Shown here: in pieces, positions 57,170-64,000 of the stretch
Position numbering within the stretch: the first letter of the stretch is position 1
Layout of the letters: each line of letters opens with the position of its first letter
Source: Gracilariopsis chorda
Taxonomy: Eukaryota > Rhodophyta > Florideophyceae > Gracilariales > Gracilariaceae
Length of the DNA: 64,000 bases
Assembly (NCBI GenBank): GCA_003194525.1
Contig: NBIV01000106.1
Location: forward strand, 124,001 to 188,000
Direction: 5' to 3'
Notes under the pieces: generated by a model
What the model saw: only the letters and a program-made list of their open reading frames with translations
Databases searched by the model: none
Told to the model about the DNA's origin: nothing
Made by a program: the position numbers and the translations under genes

Positions 57170-58502
57170 CGAAACGGATCAGCGATTGACTGCATTTCGG
57201 GGATATCAGCTCTCGGATTAGAGACGGGCTCCCATGGAGCCCAAGCTCACAGTCTGAACAAAGCAGCTAGCGCCCATAGTGGAGAAGAGGGACAGCTCAT
57301 AGAGCTGGGACAAACGCCAATGTAACTTAAAGACCAAACCGAGAAGTTGCTTTAACAACGGAAACCCGTTGGCCAGCGTCACGGTTAAGACGGTGGACAA
57401 AACTCTAATGTTGTCCATGACGGACTTCAATCACAAGCAACCAGAATAAGCTTCCATATGGCTGGTTTACATGTAGGCAAGGGGCGCAGATCCAAAGTGC
57501 CCAACCGTATGACCCATTTCTGGCTCGACGGGACAAAGCGCCCGACCTGCTTATAGAATATGACGATGGATACAACATATGCTACACAGTCAACTGCGAC
57601 GGAACTATTACCGACAGCGACGCGCATACTCTGGAGGCAAAGTTTTGAAGACCGACAAAGTCGGCGCCGGAGGCTTTGCCATATTCTGAAATGACAAAAC
57701 CGACCCCCAAACTGGAAGCGTTCTTGCGGGAGTAGGAGTGTGTTCCTATACCGCAGAAATAGCAGCAATAAGAAGAGCTCTTTCTGAAGTATCTATTGGG
57801 GCTTGCGTCGGATGGAGAGTTTTGGTCAGGTTAGTAACGGACTCCAGAAGCGCAGTACATGGACTCCAGAAACCTGCAATGCGCCAAACTAGACACTTCC
57901 AAGATGCAACGGAGTTGCTAACAATAGTTGGTAATTTACGTCCAGTCCAGGTGGTCTGAGTCCCTGGACATTGCGGAACTGATCGAAACGAGACGGCAGA
58001 CAAGCTGGCCAAGAGTGGTCTATCGATACTACTGGCAGACCAAGAAAAGGTTCCGTTGGACTTTCTTGAAGTTCAACAGAGGCTTAAGCTCCATCTTGTT
58101 ACTCAACCGCCAGTTCAAAAGGTCCCGGAATCGCTCGGAGAACACGTCACTCTTAGGGCTGCGCAGTCGGCTCTCTCACAGGTTTTTGTGGGACACGAGC
58201 CAGGGTTACACCCTGTTCCTACGTACCTGTTTCAGAGAAAGAGCTACTGCCCCCTAGAGCTAAGGCATAGATTTGAAAATACCGTTGATCACTTTGACAT
58301 GAGGTGTAGAAAACGCTCCAGGTCTAGGCGAGACACTTTCCTGTCCGCACGAGAAAGAAAAGGACTTGGAGTATCAGCAATAGTGAAGAAATGACCGGAA
58401 AGGTTGTTGGAATTCTTGCGGAGAGAGGGATTCTTCGACAAGAGTTCCTACCACGCTGTCGGAATTAGTGGCGTGCGCCCGTAAACATACATACATACAT
58501 AC
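57170..58502 (+). mobile_element. 5'-truncated LINE with RNase H domain
   Basis: Plus-strand relic with GAGGFAIF near 57,670, then YTAEIAAIRRAL, VTDSRSAVHGLQ and a CGTDRNETADKLAK motif near 57,970-58,015, which give the acidic residues of an RNase H. A basic Cys/His-type tail follows (CPLELRHRF...DHFDMRC, then RKRSRSRRDTFLS). The 3' end is CGGAATTAGTG plus a CATA repeat at 58,485-58,502. EN and RT are missing or unrecognisable; the left edge is approximate. Several frame changes and stops are present, for example near 57,650 and 57,957. It is the same family as 14,854-15,588. Confidence 0.75.
58485..58502 (+). repeat. CATA microsatellite tail of the LINE
   Basis: Four and a half units of ACAT/CATA directly follow the LINE 3' end. 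Simple-repeat tails of this sort are typical for non-LTR elements that lack poly(A). Confidence 0.7.
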
Positions 58503-60428
58503 AAGCTTCCATAACTCTTCTTAAAGATGAAACTGAATTCAAAGGAAGGACTCGGAAGAATTTTTGTAGATGAGTTCATTCTCTTTGGTCGACCCCACCC
58601 CGCTCATCAGAAACTGTTCTGCCGTACGTAAACCGTGGAAATGAAATGAGAATGATTCATCATTCTGGCTGAGAACTAGACGCTTCTTCGATGCCCCAGC
58701 TCGCAGTGCCGGATTTCAATCCCAGACACTCATCAACTGGACAGGGTAAGCTCCAGTGATGAGCTACGAAAGCTTCAAATTCGACCCATTTCGCCTGGAC
58801 GCGAATACCCGCATCCCGGGTCGTATCACGTCCTGAATTTCTGATTCTAATCGAAACACTACTAGAGAATCCATCACCGCTGGTGAAGGCCGTCTTAACA
58901 TCTGTAGCTTGACCTTCTCTCTTTGCCATCCCTCTTTGCCGGTAGGCAACCCCATTTGCTTACCTACTATGTTTCTGCGTCCATACCTAGGTTTATGCGG
59001 GGTGTTTTTGCCCCTGAAATAGTGGCTGCAGGAGCAATATTCTTAGCCTTATGGAGGGAGGCAAGCACTTGCTTCATCTGCTGCGAGTTCATCTCGCATC
59101 CTCCATGGAGAAAAACGAATTTAGATTCGGTTTCTGAGATCCCGATCATGCTTGAGACGCGTTTGAATCATGGAAGAAATGCATCGGAATTACGTTTTGT
59201 CGCAAACACGCCAACGTAAGGTAATCGTTCGTATATTCAGATACAGCGCACACGAGTATGACCGTCTCTTGCAAACTGTTCCTTGACAGATTTCTTGCCA
59301 ATCAACAAGTTGAATAGTCTAGCTGCCCATGAAGCAACGTGCTCCCAGAAGAAGCTGATGTCATCTTTCTAGTATTCACTACCGTTTACGGTTTGAAACG
59401 TATGTTCTGCCGGATCTTGCGTGCGAGCGCTCTGGCACTGATCGCTTCGCAGCCACGTACGTTGCCCGTGACGTTTCGCATCCATTCTGTGATTCTGTGA
59501 TGTTGGGGATTGAATCTTGCAGAGTAAGCATTTTACGCTTGTAACGGTATTTACCTTGCTCTCAACTTCAAATTTTGAACTGTTTGCGAGATTGGTTTTT
59601 GCCCGCGTTTGGACTTCGAGATAGTCGTGCTTCGAGCGACACGCGCGGGCGTATAGCCGCAGACGTTTCGCTCACGTTTTGTTGAGTTTGAATTTCAAGC
59701 TGTTCGTTCGACTGGTCTGGCGTGGTTTGCGCCGTTGATGTAAGCCGTGATCTTGGTTTTCGGCTTTGGCTTTTTCGAATTGTTTAGCGCATCTTAGAAA
59801 GCCTTTGATCACAATTGGGCTGACAACTCTTTAAGATGGAAGATGGACAAGGCATTGTTTTGATGTACAAGGCGGTCGCAGCTCGGAGAATCTTCATCGA
59901 TCATCCTCTTCAAGAGGGAAACATGCTACTACAGAGAGAACTTTAGGCTATTTAAGAGCACTGAGGACATTGCGAGGTGTGGTTGATTTAGCCGTGGCCT
60001 GAACTGCACCGGTTAGGCGATCGCATTCATTCATGCATTCCGTAGGGCAGTATTTGCATCGCTAAACCGCTGGGTAACCCTTCCCCTTTTGACTTACACT
60101 TGTTAACCTCTTCGAAGATTGCCTAAGTATCGGAGCAGATTATTTCAGCAAATTAAAAGGCGGCGGTGTGCGCTGCATCTCAGTTGCTGAGATTACTGGC
60201 CAGCACGTGCGGCGGGACGCGGCGGCACGCGCTGTTGACGCTGCCACCGATGACGACGTGCGAGCCGGGTGCTCTTTCCACTCGCGCCTCTAGCACATCC
60301 CGCCACCTCTAAAGCGCTTTCTTTCACCACACAGCATCTCCCTTCTTCGTCCCGCCCCTCCCCCCAACCTACCACCTCATCAACTCTCACAGCCTCCCTA
60401 ACATCGCGCCACCCGACTCCCAACTACC
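58503..60428. other. Intergenic region with one possible decayed frame
   Basis: On the minus strand, 58,660-59,219 holds two adjoining frames (ESKFVFLHGGCEMNSQQMKQ, then TSGDGFSSSVSIRIRNSG) with protein-like composition, separated by a stop and a shift. I do not recognise them; a decayed gene or transposon ORF is possible. From 59,220 to 60,190 nothing coding is visible. From about 60,190 the sequence becomes GC-rich promoter-like. Confidence 0.35.
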
Positions 60429-61202
60429 ATGCAAAGCTCCACCACTCCCGCATTCACGCCGCCCGCATGGGCATTCGCCCTGCTCATTCGCCTCCCCAAG
60501 CCGTCCAAACCGCCCAATGACAGCGCGCTCAACGCTTCTCCCGCGCCCTCTGCAACGCACCGCGCGCAGCCTTCGCCCAACGCCATGCGCGAGCTCATTG
60601 TTCAATGGCTCATGCATATGCGCGATGATCCAACTCTCAACCTCGCCCGCTCCAGAAGGCGGAACAGCGCCTCTCGCTCTCTATTCTGCCGCATTCGCGC
60701 TTGGATTGGTGTTGCACTTCGTCTACCAGTGGCTCGCGCACTACCGTCAGCACGTTCTCCCAAACCGCCCCTCATCACTGCCACCACCACAACTGCCGTA
60801 AAAGCGCCGCGCCGCGAGGAGAAGAAGCCGCCAAGGAAGCAGAGGCGCGGGGAAGCAAACGCTGTGCAGAGAGAAGTGGCTGGTGTGATTGTGCAGCAGT
60901 CACAGTCGAATGTATCGCCGTTATACCAATCTCTTTACTTCTCGCAACGACTCAACGGGCAGGTACCGACGGAGTGCGAGCAGCAACGCTCCTTGCACGA
61001 GGTGCCATCCGTGATTAGCGGTATCAGGGAGCAGAGCTGTGTGATGCCATTCTTCCTGGTGGAAAGTGACAATGAGGGACGCGGGATTCTGGAGCGACTG
61101 AAGGAGATGCATTCTACAGAAAGAGACAGGCCTAGTGGCCCTCTCGCCTGGGTACCAGCCGTAGTATCGTTCGCTCTAATTGCTCTGAATCCTCTCAAGT
61201 AG
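60429..61202 (+). CDS. Hypothetical protein, 257 aa
   Basis: Not recognised. The ATG at 60,429 follows CAACTACC, a reasonable context after a promoter-like CT-rich stretch. The N-terminal part is Pro/Ala/Ser-rich and then basic (KAPRREEKKPPRKQRRGEA). The C-terminal half has a more natural composition and ends in a hydrophobic segment (AWVPAVVSFALIALNPLK), possibly a tail anchor. A second frame (60,517-60,801, +1) overlaps it and encodes a clear hydrophobic helix (LALYSAAFALGLVLHFVYQW). Which frame is used, or whether splicing joins parts of both, cannot be settled from sequence alone. Confidence 0.45.
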   Translation: MQSSTTPAFTPPAWAFALLIRLPKPSKPPNDSALNASPAPSATHRAQPSPNAMRELIVQWLMHMRDDPTLNLARSRRRNSASRSLFCRIRAWIGVALRLPVARALPSARSPKPPLITATTTTAVKAPRREEKKPPRKQRRGEANAVQREVAGVIVQQSQSNVSPLYQSLYFSQRLNGQVPTECEQQRSLHEVPSVISGIREQSCVMPFFLVESDNEGRGILERLKEMHSTERDRPSGPLAWVPAVVSFALIALNPLK

Positions 61203-62092
61203 CTTACTGTGCTTGGGTTGTGTTTTTCCGTCGAGGTGTAGTTGCGTGCGCGTCTACGATTCCACGAGGGGGGAAAGGGATGACAAAGCCGCACCAGTAA
61301 AAGTATCCTACTTGTTTGGAGCGGCATCATTGCAGCGCGAGATAACAGCGAGGTATTATCATAGCGGCTTGTCGCTTCCGTCCGCAATCGACACCGGCAG
61401 CGTACGCCGCCAAAATGTGATTTGAGGAGCTGAAACGGTTGTGCATTCTTATTGGCGCGCTGAGCTCTCGAACGACGCTGTATCACGAACAACCCTACAC
61501 TAGTGTCTATCGGACCGCTGACCTCATATGAGGTCAAAACAATCAACTTTACGTTTAATTTTAGTTATTTTGATCGGAATTTTTTGCCTTTTGTAGTCCG
61601 TATAAGTTTTGCAACATGTTTTTGTATAGCAAAAATTCTAAGCTTCTGTTGTTTATGCTAGGTGAGAAGCAGAAACTTAAGACAACCAAATGGTTTGATA
61701 GAGATGTGCTTGTGAAATATGGCTAATTTACTACAGAGCTTCAGAAAACCGGCTTTTTTGATATCAAAAACGTACTTTTGATTCAAAAACACCGTTTCTG
61801 ACGCGTGTATGAAAGGTTCAAAACCTTCAAAAAATAATCATTTGGCAACATTACATCCGGGCGGATAGACAAGTGTCTGTGCCCAATCATTATGCGCCCC
61901 ACGTCATCCACGTGCGCCATTTCTTATTTACGCGCCAAACCAGCGCGCCAACCGAAACAGCTGTGCACGCGCTTCCTCGCCCCGCCCTTCGAGGCCATGA
62001 TGCCAACGGTAGTACCATCGTGCATATCGTGTGCTTCCCCGCCTGCTTTCTCTCGCCCAAGCTTGCTCTGCATACCTCGTCTCTTCTCTTCC
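61203..62092. other. Intergenic region upstream of the RecQ gene
   Basis: No gene supported. It contains the 16-base perfect palindrome GACCTCATATGAGGTC at 61,520-61,535 and an AT-rich stretch (61,540-61,860) with several T and A runs, followed by the GC-rich RecQ leader. The RecQ frame has further in-frame ATGs at 61,997 and 62,000. Confidence 0.4.
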
Positions 62093-64000
62093 ATGGCTTC
62101 CGCCTCTATGTCTCCCGCCCGCTCAATGCAGCCATTGGCCCTGACCCTCTCTCTCCCTCACAATCCTTCGTCAATTCTCGCGCCCAAGCCATCCGCGCCA
62201 TCCCATCCCACCATCAAAGGTCGTCTCAACTCCCGTCAAAATTCCGTTTCCCTCAATTCCTTACTCTCGGTGGAAAGCCCGTCACACCCAGAACAACAAC
62301 CGCAATCAACTTCACCCCAACAGTCACAGCAACACAATCAGCACTTCGAAGCTCGTCGTCGTCGAAAACATCGTGCAAAAAGTCGAATCGCCCGTCCTAA
62401 AGATGCCATGCCAGGATATCGTCGACGCAGATTTCACGCCTCCTACTCTTCGAAGAACCGCAACAAATTCAAACCACAATCTACATCTGCACCTGGCGGC
62501 GCTGCCCACTTTGACCGCGGCGTCACATCAGCTACCTATTACAACCGCCCCGGGGCTGTTCCCGACCACGATGAACAAAATCGATTACAACAAATTCCAC
62601 CTCCGCTCTGTCTCGTCCATTCGCAACCGGCCGTACTTCTCACCTGCAAAAAGGCGGGACCAAATCGCGGTCGCATCTTTTTCAAATGCTCGATCAAAGC
62701 TTCTGCGCAATGTGATTTCTTCCGATGGGCTGACGACGCCTGTGCTCCCGTTAGCGACGCTGATTCGCATACTCCCCTATCCCAACCCGCCACACACGCA
62801 GCAGCGATCGAAGAAGTATCCGATGACGACCCTGACGCGCTTAGAGACGTGTTGCGACGTGTTTTTGGGCACGAGCACTTCCGTCCTGCTCAACAACAGG
62901 CTATAAGTTGTTTGCTCTCATCTCGTTCTACCGTCGCGCTTATACCGACTGGAGGGGGCAAAAGTCTTATTTATCAAATGTTCGCCGCGGTTCGCCCTGG
63001 ACTGGTTGTTGTTGTCACTCCTTTGATCTCCCTGATGCAAGATCAGTTGCGAAACCTACCCAAAGATTTACCGGGGGTCTGCTTTCGCAGCGGGCAACAA
63101 GCGGACGTACTCGCCGAGACTGAACGTCGTATCTGTTCTGGGCAGGCAAAAATACTGTTCATATCTCCTGAGCGCTTGTTTTCGGATAGGTTTCGACGCT
63201 TGATGGGTGCCAAGGATGGGCCCCGTGTGTCATTAATTGTCGTTGATGAGGTACATTGTATTTCGCAATGGAGTCATAACTTTCGAACATCTTACCTTCG
63301 TATTCCCCACGCTCTGTTTGGGGGAAATGGTACATCACCCGTGTTTGGAACGAATGACCCCCCTGTTCTTGCACTCACTGCAACAGCTACAAAGCAAACC
63401 TTAGAAGATATTTGTCAATGTCTAAAGATTGACGTTGATGACGGTGTTATACAATGCAACGGAAACCGTGAGAACCTCAAGCTTTCTCTTTCACGAGTTG
63501 GTACCACTATCGACGCCAAAGCATACGAACTTGTGAGGCGGCTAAAGATGGAGCCTTTCTCTTCTGTTCTTGGTATTTGCGACGAAACCAACGGTTCAAC
63601 AAGTGAAAACCGCGAAAACTGCGTGGCAGAGAGCGATGTTCAGCCGCCACAGAAGAAACGCCGCAAAACCTCTAAAATTGAGGATGATCTTAGCATTGGA
63701 TGGGGTTCTAACCTCAACTTCACGAAACGGGTTCGTGCAAACAGCAAGATCCAGCGACGGAAACATAGCGGCAGTCTTATTGTATATGTCACGAAACAGA
63801 AGGATTGTGAGGTGGTGAGGAATTACTTGCAGTCTTCCTCACTTTACTTGCGCGGGAAGATTGAAATGTATCATGCTGGTATGTATCAAAGAGAGCGTGA
63901 GAAAGTTCAGGCACTGTTCGAAAAGGGCTCTATTGCGATTCTAGTTGCCACTGTTGCATTTGGTATGGGTTTGGATTACTCCAGTGTCAAGGGTGTTATC
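62093..64000 (+). CDS. RecQ-family DNA helicase with N-terminal GRF zinc finger, 3' end outside window
   Basis: A 3'-5' DNA helicase of recombination and repair; the first 636 residues are visible. The N-terminal 170 residues are basic and low-complexity. A GRF-type zinc finger follows with ligands Cys173, His176, Cys199 and Cys207 (KKAGPNRGRIFFKC, QCDFFRWAD). The helicase begins VLRRVFGHEHFRPAQQQAI, then IPTGGGKS (Lys290), TPLISLMQDQ, VVDEVHCISQWSHNFR (DEVH from residue 385), LALTATAT and VATVAFGMGLDYSSVKGVI at the edge. Between motifs III and IV is an unusual insert (about residues 483-562) with a basic KKRRK cluster. I chose the ATG at 62,093 (TTCCATGGC); ATGs at 61,997 and 62,000 would add 31-32 residues. 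The frame is continuous without introns. RQC and HRDC domains, if any, lie beyond the window. Confidence 0.92.
   Translation, partial: MASASMSPARSMQPLALTLSLPHNPSSILAPKPSAPSHPTIKGRLNSRQNSVSLNSLLSVESPSHPEQQPQSTSPQQSQQHNQHFEARRRRKHRAKSRIARPKDAMPGYRRRRFHASYSSKNRNKFKPQSTSAPGGAAHFDRGVTSATYYNRPGAVPDHDEQNRLQQIPPPLCLVHSQPAVLLTCKKAGPNRGRIFFKCSIKASAQCDFFRWADDACAPVSDADSHTPLSQPATHAAAIEEVSDDDPDALRDVLRRVFGHEHFRPAQQQAISCLLSSRSTVALIPTGGGKSLIYQMFAAVRPGLVVVVTPLISLMQDQLRNLPKDLPGVCFRSGQQADVLAETERRICSGQAKILFISPERLFSDRFRRLMGAKDGPRVSLIVVDEVHCISQWSHNFRTSYLRIPHALFGGNGTSPVFGTNDPPVLALTATATKQTLEDICQCLKIDVDDGVIQCNGNRENLKLSLSRVGTTIDAKAYELVRRLKMEPFSSVLGICDETNGSTSENRENCVAESDVQPPQKKRRKTSKIEDDLSIGWGSNLNFTKRVRANSKIQRRKHSGSLIVYVTKQKDCEVVRNYLQSSSLYLRGKIEMYHAGMYQREREKVQALFEKGSIAILVATVAFGMGLDYSSVKGVI

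Noticed and set aside
62373-62906. A 177-codon plus-strand frame overlapping the RecQ gene
   Set aside because: It lies in another frame of the RecQ N-terminal region, which carries a clear GRF finger and helicase start.
1-64000. CRISPR arrays, rRNA genes, bacterial operons
   Set aside because: No regularly spaced direct repeats with spacers, no rRNA-like sequence and no Shine-Dalgarno-led gene clusters were seen; the content is eukaryotic.

Overview
The window looks like a nuclear contig of a red alga, most likely a florideophyte; this is inferred from content, not from a match. The host genes have no visible introns and sit close together. A pentose-phosphate enzyme carries a red-algal-style plastid leader (FVAP near the N-terminus). 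The gene islands alternate with a long tract of old transposable elements.

Left island (1-10,614): an unrecognised Ser/Pro-rich protein (484-1506, +) behind a 26-bp tandem repeat with G-box cores; plastid ribulose-phosphate 3-epimerase (2750-3574, +); a membrane-anchored SAC1-type phosphoinositide phosphatase (4483-6336, -); and coatomer beta subunit (7759-10,614, +). The last two share a divergent promoter region.

Transposon desert (10,615-49,013): a decayed cytochrome P450 copy (12,850-15,660) is split by three insertions: a LINE 3' end, an 829-bp insertion with a 12-bp target duplication, and a minus-strand LINE with an RNase H domain. A pogo/Tigger-type DNA transposon follows (16,398-18,616). 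Then comes a four-level nest. A Tc1-like transposon (18,800-19,394 plus 47,867-48,503) is split by a minus-strand Ty3/gypsy element (LTRs 19,395-20,310 and 46,933-47,866). That element is split by a plus-strand Ty3/gypsy element (LTRs 28,269-28,820 and 46,338-46,890, perfect GTAAC duplication). The second element is split by a minus-strand tyrosine-recombinase (DIRS-type) retrotransposon (about 35,080-41,990). All three retroelements look broken and old. The plus-strand Ty3 element also carries about 3.2 kb of mostly antisense reading frames between integrase and its 3' LTR.

Right island (49,014-64,000): an intact cytochrome P450 (49,014-50,657, +), paralogous to the decayed copy; a large TKL-type kinase with a helical, ARM/HEAT-like C-terminal half (52,257-56,459, +); another 5'-truncated LINE ending in a CATA repeat (about 57,170-58,502); a weakly supported hypothetical gene (60,429-61,202); and the 5' part of a RecQ helicase with an N-terminal GRF zinc finger that runs off the window (62,093-64,000+).

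The host genes are unlinked housekeeping functions (carbon metabolism, phosphoinositide turnover, vesicle coats, oxidation, signalling, DNA repair) with no operon-like logic. The strongest structural result is the nest and the order of insertions it records. The least explained content is the antisense region of the second Ty3 element and the 829-bp insertion.
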